DNA of 64,000 bases from Brachycybe producta (Eukaryota > Arthropoda > Diplopoda > Playtdesmida > Andrognathidae). The notes beneath the pieces are model-generated. The model did not search any database and was not told where the DNA came from. It saw only the letters and a list, made by a program, of their open reading frames with translations. Shown here one piece after another: positions 41,204 to 53,047 of the stretch. Position numbers and translations under genes: made by a program. The first letter of the stretch is position 1, and the number at the start of each line of letters is the position of its first letter. The DNA lies in contig JAUPFP010000053.1 in NCBI GenBank assembly GCA_036925085.1, forward strand, positions 744,001 to 808,000, in the 5' to 3' direction.

Positions 41204-42073
41204 TTCAACTTCAACTTCAACTTCAACTTCAACTTCAACTACAATTTCATATTCAAGTTCAACTTCAGTTTCATATGCAAGTTCAAATTCAACTTCAACT
41301 TCATCTTCAACTTCAACTTCAACTTTAACTTTATCTTCAACTTCAACTTCAACTTCAAATTCAACTTCAAATTCAACTTCAAATTCAACTTCAAATTCAA
41401 CTTCAACTTCATCTTCAACTTCAACTTCAACTTTAACTTCATCTTCAACTTCAACTTGAAATTTAACTTCAACATCAACTTCGACTTCAACTTCAACTTC
41501 AACTTCAACTTCAAATTCAACTTCAACTTCAAATTCAACTTCAACATCAACTTCAACTTCAACTTCAAATTCAACTTCAAATTCAACTTCAAATTCAACT
41601 TCAAATTCAACTTCAACTTCATCTTCAACTTCAACTTCAACTTTAACTTCATCTTCAACTTCAACTTCAACTTCAACTTAAAATTCAACTTCAACTTCAA
41701 CTTCAACTTCAACTGTAATTTCAACTTAAACTTTAACTTCAACTTTAACTTTAACTTCAACTTTAACTTCAAATTCAACTTCAACTTCAAATTCAACTTT
41801 AACTTCAATTTCAACTTTAACTTCAATTTCAACTTTGACTTCAAGTTCAACTTCGACTTCAACTTCAACTTCAACTTCAAAGTCAACTTCAACTTCAAAT
41901 TTAACTTCAACTTCGACTTCAACTTCAACTTCAACTTCAAAGTCAACTTCAACTTCAAATTTAACTTCAACTTCGACTTCAACTTCAACTTCAACTTCAA
42001 CTTCAAATTCAACTTCAACTTCAACTTCAACTTCAACTTCAAATTCAACTTCAACTTCAACTTCAACTTTAAC

Positions 42074-42235
42074 TTCATCTTCAACTTCATCTTCAACTTC
42101 ATCTTCAACTTCATCTTCAACTTCAACTTCAACTTCAACTTCAAATTCAACTTTAACATCACCTTCAACTTCAACTTCAAATTTAACTTCAAATTCAACT
42201 TCAAATTCAACTTCTAATTCAACTTCAAATTCGAC
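42074..42235 (+). repeat. E module, copy 4 (followed by D)
   Basis: Four TTCATC steps, then TTTAACATCACC, TTCTAA and TTCGAC; one more ladder step than the 8-15 kb copies. Confidence 0.92.
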
Positions 42236-42301
42236 TTCAACTTCATCTTCAACTTTAACTTCATCTTCAACTTCAACTTCAACTTAAACTTAAAATTCAA
42301 C

Positions 42302-42895
42302 TTTAACATCAACTTCAACTTCAACTTTAATTTCAACTGAAACTTTAACTTCAACTTGAACTTCAACTTGAACTTCAACTTGAACTTCAACTTGAACTTC
42401 AACTTGAACTTCAACTTGAACTTCAACTTCAACTTCAATTTCAATTTCAATTTCATCTTCAACTTCAACTTTAATTTTAAATTCAATATCAACTTGAACT
42501 TGAACTTCAACTTGAACTTAATATTCAACTTCAAGTTCAAATTCAAGTTCAACATCAACTTCAACTTCAACTTCAACTTCAACTTCAACTTCAACTTCAA
42601 CTTCAACTTCAACTTCAACTTTAACTGCAACTTCAACTTCAATTTCAACTTTAATTTCAACTTCAACTTCAACTTTAACATCAACTTCAACTTCAACTTT
42701 AATTTCAACTGAAACTTTAACTTCAACTTGAACTTCAACTTGAACTTCAACTTGAACTTCAACTTGAACTTCAACTTGAGCTTCAACTTCAACTTCAATT
42801 TCAATTTCAATTTCATCTTCAACTTCAACTTTAATTTTAAATTCAATATCAACTTGAACTTGAACTTCAACTTGAACTTAATATTCAACTTCAAG
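42302..42895 (+). repeat. D module 3
   Basis: The two halves are 360 bp apart (TAATTTTAAATTC at 42472 and 42832), shorter than in D1 and D2. Six TTGAAC-TTCAAC dimers at 42356-42427; four more from 42728 followed by a TTGAGC. Pure canonical run of ten units at 42560-42619. Confidence 0.92.
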
Positions 42896-42960
42896 TTCAA
42901 CTTCAACTTCAACTTCAACTTCAACTTCAAATTTAACTTCAACTTCAACTTCAACTTCAA

Positions 42961-43072
42961 CTACAATTTTATATTCAAGTTCAACTTCAATTTCATTTTC
43001 AAGTTCAACTTCAATTTCATATTCAAGTTCAACTTCAATTTCATATTCAAGTTCAACTTCAACTTCGAATTC
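42961..43072 (+). repeat. F marker module
   Basis: CTACAATTTTATATTC start, GAATTC at 43067-43072, after D module 3. Confidence 0.92.
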
Positions 43073-43836
43073 AACTTCAACTTCAACTTTAAATTCAACT
43101 TTAAATTCAACTTCAACTTCAACTTCAACTTCAACTTCAAATTCAACTTCAGCTTCAACTTCAACTTCAACTTCAACTTCAACATCAACTTCAACTTCAA
43201 CTTCAACATCAACTTCAACTTCAACTTCAAATTCAACTTCAAATTCAACTTTAACATCAACTTCAACTTCAACTTCAAATTCAACTTCAAATTCAACTTC
43301 AAATTCAACTTCAAATTCAACTTCAAATTCAACTTCAAATTCAACTTCAACTTCAACTTTAACTTCATCTTCAACTTCAACTTCAACTTCAAATTAAAAT
43401 TCAACTTTAACTTCAACTTCAATTTCAAATTTAACTTCCACTTCAACTTCGACTTCAAATTCAACTTCAAATTCAACTTCAACTTCATCTTCAACTTCAA
43501 CTTCAACTTTAACTTCATCTTCAACTTCAACTTCAACTTCAACTTAAAATTTAACTTCAACTTCAACTTCAACTTTAATTTCAACTTAAACTTTAACTTC
43601 AACTTTAACTTTAACTTCAACTTTAACTTCAAATTCAACTTCAACTTCAAATTCAACTTAAACTTCAATTTCAACTTTAACTTAAATTTCAACTTTGACT
43701 TCAAGTTCAACTTCGACTTCAACTTCAACTTCAACTTCAACTTCAACTTCAAATTCAACTTCAACATCAACTTCAACTTCAACTTCAAATTCAACTTCAA
43801 ATTCAACTTCAACTTCAACTTCAACTTCAACTTCAA

Positions 43837-44123
43837 CTACAATTTCATATTCAAGTTCAACTTCAGTTTCATATTTAAGTTCATCTTCAATTTCATATTC
43901 AAGTTCAACTTCAACTTCAAATTCAACTTCCACTTCAACTTTAAATTCAACTTTAAATTCAACTTCAACTTCAACTTCAACTTCAACTTCAATTTCAACT
44001 TCAGCTTCAACTTCAACTTCAACTTCAACTTCAAACTCAACTTCAACTTCATCTTCAACTTCAACTTCAACTTCAACTTCAACTTCAACTTAAAATTCAA
44101 CATCAACTTCAACTTCAATGTCA
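43837..44123 (+). repeat. A2 module without full B', copy 11
   Basis: Equivalent of 38810 at an offset of 5,027 bp, with the same TTTAAG variant and the same truncated B'. The offset is not a multiple of six because of the single-base deletion near 41202. Confidence 0.85.
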
Positions 44124-44574
44124 ACTTCAACTTCATCTTCAACTTCAACTTCAACTTCAACTTAAAATTCAACTTCAACTTCATCTTCAACTTCAACTTT
44201 AATTTCAACTTAAACTTTAACTTCAACTTTAACTTTAACTTCAACTTTAACTTCAAATTCAACTTCAACTTCAAATTCAACTTTAACTTCAATTTCAACT
44301 TTAACTTCAATTTCAACTTTGACTTCAAGTTCAACATCGACTTCAACTTCAACTTCAACTTCAACTTCATTTTCAACTTCAACTTCAACTTTAACTTCAT
44401 CTTCAACTTCAACTTCAACTTCAACTTAAAATTCAACTTCAACTTCATCTTCAATTTCCACTTTAATTTCAACTTAAAGTTTAACTTCAACTTTAACTTT
44501 AACTTCAACTTTAACTTCAAATTCAACTTCAACTTCAAATTCAACTTTAACTTCAACTTCAACTTCAACTTCAA

Positions 44575-45191
44575 CTACAATTTCATATTCAAGTTCAACT
44601 TCAGTTTCATATTCAAGTTGATCTTCAATTTCATATTCAAGTTCAACTTCAACTTCAAATTCAACTTCAACTTCAACTTTAAATTCAACTTTAAATTCAA
44701 CTTCAACTTCAACTTCAACTTCAACTTCAATTTCAACTTCAGCTTCAACTTCAAATTCAACTTCAACTTCAAACTCAACTTCAACTTAAAATTCAACATC
44801 AACTTCAACTTCAATGTCAACTTCAACTTCAAATTTAACTTCAACTTCAACTTCGACTTCTACTTCAACTTCAACTTCAACTTCAAATTCAACTTCAACT
44901 TCAACTTCAACTTCAACTTCAAATTCAACTTCAACATCAACTTCAGCTTCAATGTCAACTTCAACTTCAACTTCAAATTTAACTTCAACTTCAACTTCGA
45001 CTTCAACTTCAACTTCAACTTCAACTTCAAATTCAACTTCAACTTCAACTTCAACTTCAAATTCAACTTCAACATCAACTTCAAATTCAACTTCAAATTC
45101 AACTTCAAATTCAACTTCAAATTCAACTTCAAATTCAACTTCAAATTCAACTTCAACTTCATCTTCAACTTCAACTTCAACTTCAACTTAA
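44575..45191 (+). repeat. A2-B' marker module, copy 12 (TTGATC subtype)
   Basis: Equivalent of 39548 with B' at 44814. The terminal ladder has six dimers against five in 39548, a 12-bp expansion. Confidence 0.9.
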
Positions 45192-45793
45192 AATTCAACT
45201 TCAACTTCATCTTCAACTTCAACTTTAATTTCAACTTAAACTTTAACTTCAACTTTAACTTTAACTTCAACTTTAACTTCAAATTCAACTTCAACTTCAA
45301 ATTCAACTTTAACTTCAATTTCAACTTTAACTTCAATTTCAACTTTGACTTCAAGTTCAACATCGACTTCAACTTCAACTTCAACTTCAACTTCATTTTC
45401 AACTTCAACTTCAACTTTAACTTCATCTTCAACTTCAACTTCAACTTCAACTTAAAATTCAACTTCAACTTCATCTTCAATTTCCACTTTAATTTCAACT
45501 TAAAGTTTAACTTCAACTTTAACTTTAACTTCAACTTTAACTTCAAATTCAACTTCAACTTCAAATTCAACTTTAACTTCAATTTCAACTTTAACTTCAA
45601 TTTCAACTTTGACTTCAAGTTCAACTTCGACTTCAACTTCAACTTCAACTTCAAAGTCAACTTCAACTTCAAATTCTACTTCAACTTCAACTTCAACTTC
45701 AACTTCAAATTTAACTTCAACATCAACTTCAACTTCAACTTCAACTTCAAATTCAACTTCAAATTCAACTTCAACTTCAACTTTAACTTTAAC

Positions 45794-45899
45794 TTCATCT
45801 TCAACTTCATCTTCAACTTCATCTTCAACTTCATCTTCAACTTCATCTTCAACTTCAACTTCAACTTCAACTTCAAATTCAACTTTAACATCGCCTTCA
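45794..45899 (+). repeat. E' module, copy 2
   Basis: Same ladder and ATCGCC variant as 40755. Confidence 0.88.
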
Positions 45900-46525
45900 A
45901 CTTCAACTTCAAATTCAACTTCAAATTCAACTTCAAATTCAACTTCAAATTCAACTTCAATGTCAACATCAACTTCAACTTCAACTTAAAATTCAACTTC
46001 AACTTCAACTTCAACTTCAACTTTAACTTCATTTTCAACTTCAACTTCAACTTCAAATTAAAATTCAACTTCATCTTCAACTTCAACTTCAACTTTAACT
46101 TCATCTTCAACTTCAACTTCAACTTCAAATTAAAATTCAACTTTAACTTCAACTTCAACTTCAACTTTATTTTCAACTTAAACTTTAACTTCAACTTTAA
46201 CTTCAACTTCAACTTTAACTTCAAATTCAACTTCAACTTCAAATTCAACTTTAACTTCAATTTCAACTTTAACTTCAATTTCAACTTTGACTTCAAGTTC
46301 AACTTCGACTTCAACTTCAACTTCAACTTCAAAGTCAACTTCAACTTCAAATTTAACTTCAACTTCGACTTCAACTTCAACTTCAACTTCAACTTCAACT
46401 TCAACTTTAACTTCATCTTCAACTTCAACTTCAAACTCAACTTCAATTTCATCTTCAACTTCAACTTCAACTTCAACTTCAACTTCAAATTAAAATTCAA
46501 CTTCAACTTCAACTTCAACTTTAAC

Positions 46526-46687
46526 TTCATCTTCAACTTCATCTTCAACTTCATCTTCAACTTCATCTTCAACTTCAACTTCAACTTCAACTTCAAATTC
46601 AACTTTAACATCACCTTCAACTTCAACTTCAAATTTAACTTCAAATTCAACTTCAAATTCAACTTCTAATTCAACTTCAAATTCGAC
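46526..46687 (+). repeat. E module, copy 5 (followed by D)
   Basis: Equivalent of 42074 at exactly 4,452 bp. Confidence 0.92.
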
Positions 46688-46753
46688 TTCAACTTCATCT
46701 TCAACTTTAACTTCATCTTCAACTTCAACTTCAACTTAAACTTAAAATTCAAC

Positions 46754-47347
46754 TTTAACATCAACTTCAACTTCAACTTTAATTTCAACTGAAACTTTAA
46801 CTTCAACTTGAACTTCAACTTGAACTTCAACTTGAACTTCAACTTGAACTTCAACTTGAACTTCAACTTGAACTTCAACTTCAACTTCAATTTCAATTTC
46901 AATTTCATCTTCAACTTCAACTTTAATTTTAAATTCAATATCAACTTGAACTTGAACTTCAACTTGAACTTAATATTCAACTTCAAGTTCAAATTCAAGT
47001 TCAACATCAACTTCAACTTCAACTTCAACTTCAACTTCAACTTCAACTTCAACTTCAACTTCAACTTCAACTTTAACTGCAACTTCAACTTCAATTTCAA
47101 CTTTAATTTCAACTTCAACTTCAACTTTAACATCAACTTCAACTTCAACTTTAATTTCAACTGAAACTTTAACTTCAACTTGAACTTCAACTTGAACTTC
47201 AACTTGAACTTCAACTTGAACTTCAACTTGAGCTTCAACTTCAACTTCAATTTCAATTTCAATTTCATCTTCAACTTCAACTTTAATTTTAAATTCAATA
47301 TCAACTTGAACTTGAACTTCAACTTGAACTTAATATTCAACTTCAAG
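46754..47347 (+). repeat. D module 4
   Basis: Equivalent of D module 3 at exactly 4,452 bp, with the same 360-bp half spacing and the same TTGAGC. Confidence 0.92.
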
Positions 47348-47412
47348 TTCAACTTCAACTTCAACTTCAACTTCAACTTCAAATTTAACTTCAACTTCAA
47401 CTTCAACTTCAA

Positions 47413-47524
47413 CTACAATTTTATATTCAAGTTCAACTTCAATTTCATTTTCAAGTTCAACTTCAATTTCATATTCAAGTTCAACTTCAATTTCATATTC
47501 AAGTTCAACTTCAACTTCGAATTC
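47413..47524 (+). repeat. F marker module
   Basis: CTACAATTTTATATTC start, GAATTC at 47519-47524, after D module 4. Confidence 0.92.
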
Positions 47525-48288
47525 AACTTCAACTTCAACTTTAAATTCAACTTTAAATTCAACTTCAACTTCAACTTCAACTTCAACTTCAAATTCAACT
47601 TCAGCTTCAACTTCAACTTCAACTTCAACTTCAACATCAACTTCAACTTCAACTTCAACATCAACTTCAACTTCAACTTCAAATTCAACTTCAAATTCAA
47701 CTTTAACATCAACTTCAACTTCAACTTCAAATTCAACTTCAAATTCAACTTCAAATTCAACTTCAAATTCAACTTCAAATTCAACTTCAAATTCAACTTC
47801 AACTTCAACTTTAACTTCATCTTCAACTTCAACTTCAACTTCAAATTAAAATTCAACTTTAACTTCAACTTCAATTTCAAATTTAACTTCCACTTCAACT
47901 TCGACTTCAAATTCAACTTCAAATTCAACTTCAACTTCATCTTCAACTTCAACTTCAACTTTAACTTCATCTTCAACTTCAACTTCAACTTCAACTTAAA
48001 ATTTAACTTCAACTTCAACTTCAACTTTAATTTCAACTTAAACTTTAACTTCAACTTTAACTTTAACTTCAACTTTAACTTCAAATTCAACTTCAACTTC
48101 AAATTCAACTTAAACTTCAATTTCAACTTTAACTTAAATTTCAACTTTGACTTCAAGTTCAACTTCGACTTCAACTTCAACTTCAACTTCAACTTCAACT
48201 TCAAATTCAACTTCAACATCAACTTCAACTTCAACTTCAAATTCAACTTCAAATTCAACTTCAACTTCAACTTCAACTTCAACTTCAA

Positions 48289-48575
48289 CTACAATTTCAT
48301 ATTCAAGTTCAACTTCAGTTTCATATTTAAGTTCATCTTCAATTTCATATTCAAGTTCAACTTCAACTTCAAATTCAACTTCCACTTCAACTTTAAATTC
48401 AACTTTAAATTCAACTTCAACTTCAACTTCAACTTCAACTTCAATTTCAACTTCAGCTTCAACTTCAACTTCAACTTCAACTTCAAACTCAACTTCAACT
48501 TCATCTTCAACTTCAACTTCAACTTCAACTTCAACTTCAACTTAAAATTCAACATCAACTTCAACTTCAATGTCA
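48289..48575 (+). repeat. A2 module without full B', copy 13
   Basis: Equivalent of 43837 at exactly 4,452 bp, with the same variants. Confidence 0.85.
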
Positions 48576-49026
48576 ACTTCAACTTCATCTTCAACTTCAA
48601 CTTCAACTTCAACTTAAAATTCAACTTCAACTTCATCTTCAACTTCAACTTTAATTTCAACTTAAACTTTAACTTCAACTTTAACTTTAACTTCAACTTT
48701 AACTTCAAATTCAACTTCAACTTCAAATTCAACTTTAACTTCAATTTCAACTTTAACTTCAATTTCAACTTTGACTTCAAGTTCAACATCGACTTCAACT
48801 TCAACTTCAACTTCAACTTCATTTTCAACTTCAACTTCAACTTTAACTTCATCTTCAACTTCAACTTCAACTTCAACTTAAAATTCAACTTCAACTTCAT
48901 CTTCAATTTCCACTTTAATTTCAACTTAAAGTTTAACTTCAACTTTAACTTTAACTTCAACTTTAACTTCAAATTCAACTTCAACTTCAAATTCAACTTT
49001 AACTTCAACTTCAACTTCAACTTCAA

Positions 49027-49643
49027 CTACAATTTCATATTCAAGTTCAACTTCAGTTTCATATTCAAGTTGATCTTCAATTTCATATTCAAGTTCAACT
49101 TCAACTTCAAATTCAACTTCAACTTCAACTTTAAATTCAACTTTAAATTCAACTTCAACTTCAACTTCAACTTCAACTTCAATTTCAACTTCAGCTTCAA
49201 CTTCAAATTCAACTTCAACTTCAAACTCAACTTCAACTTAAAATTCAACATCAACTTCAACTTCAATGTCAACTTCAACTTCAAATTTAACTTCAACTTC
49301 AACTTCGACTTCTACTTCAACTTCAACTTCAACTTCAAATTCAACTTCAACTTCAACTTCAACTTCAACTTCAAATTCAACTTCAACATCAACTTCAGCT
49401 TCAATGTCAACTTCAACTTCAACTTCAAATTTAACTTCAACTTCAACTTCGACTTCAACTTCAACTTCAACTTCAACTTCAAATTCAACTTCAACTTCAA
49501 CTTCAACTTCAAATTCAACTTCAACATCAACTTCAAATTCAACTTCAAATTCAACTTCAAATTCAACTTCAAATTCAACTTCAAATTCAACTTCAAATTC
49601 AACTTCAACTTCATCTTCAACTTCAACTTCAACTTCAACTTAA
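49027..49643 (+). repeat. A2-B' marker module, copy 14 (TTGATC subtype)
   Basis: Equivalent of 44575 at exactly 4,452 bp; B' at 49266. Confidence 0.9.
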
Positions 49644-50245
49644 AATTCAACTTCAACTTCATCTTCAACTTCAACTTTAATTTCAACTTAAACTTTAACT
49701 TCAACTTTAACTTTAACTTCAACTTTAACTTCAAATTCAACTTCAACTTCAAATTCAACTTTAACTTCAATTTCAACTTTAACTTCAATTTCAACTTTGA
49801 CTTCAAGTTCAACATCGACTTCAACTTCAACTTCAACTTCAACTTCATTTTCAACTTCAACTTCAACTTTAACTTCATCTTCAACTTCAACTTCAACTTC
49901 AACTTAAAATTCAACTTCAACTTCATCTTCAATTTCCACTTTAATTTCAACTTAAAGTTTAACTTCAACTTTAACTTTAACTTCAACTTTAACTTCAAAT
50001 TCAACTTCAACTTCAAATTCAACTTTAACTTCAATTTCAACTTTAACTTCAATTTCAACTTTGACTTCAAGTTCAACTTCGACTTCAACTTCAACTTCAA
50101 CTTCAAAGTCAACTTCAACTTCAAATTCTACTTCAACTTCAACTTCAACTTCAACTTCAAATTTAACTTCAACATCAACTTCAACTTCAACTTCAACTTC
50201 AAATTCAACTTCAAATTCAACTTCAACTTCAACTTTAACTTTAAC

Positions 50246-50351
50246 TTCATCTTCAACTTCATCTTCAACTTCATCTTCAACTTCATCTTCAACTTCATCT
50301 TCAACTTCAACTTCAACTTCAACTTCAAATTCAACTTTAACATCGCCTTCA
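50246..50351 (+). repeat. E' module, copy 3
   Basis: Same ladder and ATCGCC variant, exactly 4,452 bp after copy 2. Confidence 0.88.
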
Positions 50352-51565
50352 ACTTCAACTTCAAATTCAACTTCAAATTCAACTTCAAATTCAACTTCAA
50401 ATTCAACTTCAATGTCAACATCAACTTCAACTTCAACTTAAAATTCAACTTCAACTTCAACTTCAACTTCAACTTTAACTTCATTTTCAACTTCAACTTC
50501 AACTTCAAATTAAAATTCAACTTCATCTTCAACTTCAACTTCAACTTTAACTTCATCTTCAACTTCAACTTCAACTTCAAATTAAAATTCAACTTTAACT
50601 TCAACTTCAACTTCAACTTTATTTTCAACTTAAACTTTAACTTCAACTTTAACTTCAACTTCAACTTTAACTTCAAATTCAACTTCAACTTCAAATTCAA
50701 CTTCAACTTCAACTTCAACTTCAACTTCAACTACAATTTCATATTCAAGTTCAACTTCAGTTTCATATGCAAGTTCAAATTCAACTTCAACTTCATCTTC
50801 AACTTCAACTTCAACTTTAACTTTATCTTCAACTTCAACTTCAACTTCAAATTCAACTTCAAATTCAACTTCAAATTCAACTTCAAATTCAACTTCAACT
50901 TCATCTTCAACTTCAACTTCAACTTTAACTTCATCTTCAACTTCAACTTGAAATTTAACTTCAACATCAACTTCGACTTCAACTTCAACTTCAACTTCAA
51001 CTTCAAATTCAACTTCAACTTCAAATTCAACTTCAACATCAACTTCAACTTCAACTTCAAATTCAACTTCAAATTCAACTTCAAATTCAACTTCAAATTC
51101 AACTTCAACTTCATCTTCAACTTCAACTTCAACTTTAACTTCATCTTCAACTTCAACTTCAACTTCAACTTAAAATTCAACTTCAACTTCAACTTCAACT
51201 TCAACTGTAATTTCAACTTAAACTTTAACTTCAACTTTAACTTTAACTTCAACTTTAACTTCAAATTCAACTTCAACTTCAAATTCAACTTTAACTTCAA
51301 TTTCAACTTTAACTTCAATTTCAACTTTGACTTCAAGTTCAACTTCGACTTCAACTTCAACTTCAACTTCAAAGTCAACTTCAACTTCAAATTTAACTTC
51401 AACTTCGACTTCAACTTCAACTTCAACTTCAAAGTCAACTTCAACTTCAAATTTAACTTCAACTTCGACTTCAACTTCAACTTCAACTTCAACTTCAAAT
51501 TCAACTTCAACTTCAACTTCAACTTCAACTTCAAATTCAACTTCAACTTCAACTTCAACTTTAAC

Positions 51566-51727
51566 TTCATCTTCAACTTCATCTTCAACTTCATCTTCAA
51601 CTTCATCTTCAACTTCAACTTCAACTTCAACTTCAAATTCAACTTTAACATCACCTTCAACTTCAACTTCAAATTTAACTTCAAATTCAACTTCAAATTC
51701 AACTTCTAATTCAACTTCAAATTCGAC
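51566..51727 (+). repeat. E module, copy 6 (followed by D)
   Basis: Equivalent of 46526 at exactly 5,040 bp. Confidence 0.92.
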
Positions 51728-51793
51728 TTCAACTTCATCTTCAACTTTAACTTCATCTTCAACTTCAACTTCAACTTAAACTTAAAATTCAAC

Positions 51794-52387
51794 TTTAACA
51801 TCAACTTCAACTTCAACTTTAATTTCAACTGAAACTTTAACTTCAACTTGAACTTCAACTTGAACTTCAACTTGAACTTCAACTTGAACTTCAACTTGAA
51901 CTTCAACTTGAACTTCAACTTCAACTTCAATTTCAATTTCAATTTCATCTTCAACTTCAACTTTAATTTTAAATTCAATATCAACTTGAACTTGAACTTC
52001 AACTTGAACTTAATATTCAACTTCAAGTTCAAATTCAAGTTCAACATCAACTTCAACTTCAACTTCAACTTCAACTTCAACTTCAACTTCAACTTCAACT
52101 TCAACTTCAACTTTAACTGCAACTTCAACTTCAATTTCAACTTTAATTTCAACTTCAACTTCAACTTTAACATCAACTTCAACTTCAACTTTAATTTCAA
52201 CTGAAACTTTAACTTCAACTTGAACTTCAACTTGAACTTCAACTTGAACTTCAACTTGAACTTCAACTTGAGCTTCAACTTCAACTTCAATTTCAATTTC
52301 AATTTCATCTTCAACTTCAACTTTAATTTTAAATTCAATATCAACTTGAACTTGAACTTCAACTTGAACTTAATATTCAACTTCAAG
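51794..52387 (+). repeat. D module 5
   Basis: Equivalent of D module 4 at exactly 5,040 bp, with the same half spacing and TTGAGC. It is the last D in the window. Confidence 0.92.
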
Positions 52388-52452
52388 TTCAACTTCAACT
52401 TCAACTTCAACTTCAACTTCAAATTTAACTTCAACTTCAACTTCAACTTCAA

Positions 52453-52564
52453 CTACAATTTTATATTCAAGTTCAACTTCAATTTCATTTTCAAGTTCAA
52501 CTTCAATTTCATATTCAAGTTCAACTTCAATTTCATATTCAAGTTCAACTTCAACTTCGAATTC
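52453..52564 (+). repeat. F marker module
   Basis: CTACAATTTTATATTC start, GAATTC at 52559-52564, after D module 5. Confidence 0.92.
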
Positions 52565-53047
52565 AACTTCAACTTCAACTTTAAATTCAACTTTAAATTC
52601 AACTTCAACTTCAACTTCAACTTCAACTTCAAATTCAACTTCAGCTTCAACTTCAACTTCAACTTCAACTTCAACATCAACTTCAACTTCAACTTCAACA
52701 TCAACTTCAACTTCAACTTCAAATTCAACTTCAAATTCAACTTTAACATCAACTTCAACTTCAACTTCAAATTCAACTTCAAATTCAACTTCAAATTCAA
52801 CTTCAAATTCAACTTCAAATTCAACTTCAAATTCAACTTCAAATTCAACTTCAAATTCAACTTCAAATTCAACTTCAACTTCGAATTCAACTTCAACTTC
52901 AACTTTAAATTCAACTTTAAATTCAACTTCAACTTCAACTTCAACTTCAACTTCAAATTCAACTTCAGCTTCAACTTCAACTTCAACTTCAACTTCAACA
53001 TCAACTTCAACTTCAACTTCAACATCAACTTCAACTTCAACTTCAAC
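52559..53047 (+). repeat. 324-bp partial tandem duplication after F
   Basis: The TTCGAATTCAAC step and its sequel (TTTAAA pair, TTCAGC, two ATCAAC) recur 324 bp later (GAATTC at 52559 and 52883). The second copy breaks off after about 165 bp and joins TTTAAC-rich C-type sequence. Confidence 0.85.
52766..52873 (+). repeat. 12-bp ladder, nine dimers
   Basis: TTCAAA recurs every 12 bp from 52766 to 52862, alternating with TTCAAC. The equivalent ladders after F at 43.07 and 47.52 kb are shorter. Confidence 0.95.

Larger units (their letters stand above)
38810..43836 (+). repeat. Higher-order unit, domain IV, copy 1
   Basis: A2 (TTTAAG subtype), A2-B' (TTGATC subtype), C, E' (40755), A-type, doubled C, E, D, F. 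It is 5,027 bp to the equivalent A2 at 43837 and carries the single-base deletion near 41202. Confidence 0.9.
43837..48288 (+). repeat. Higher-order unit, domain IV, copy 2 (588 bp shorter)
   Basis: Matches copy 3 at exactly 4,452 bp up to about 46.22 kb, and at 5,040 bp from the C marker at 46287 onward. A net 588 bp (98 hexamers) is therefore missing relative to copies 1 and 3. Confidence 0.9.
48289..52452 (+). repeat. Higher-order unit, domain IV, copy 3
   Basis: Same module order as copy 1; 50731-51702 appears identical to 41239-42210 at an offset of 9,492 bp by eye. It ends in E-D, followed by F at 52453. Confidence 0.9.
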
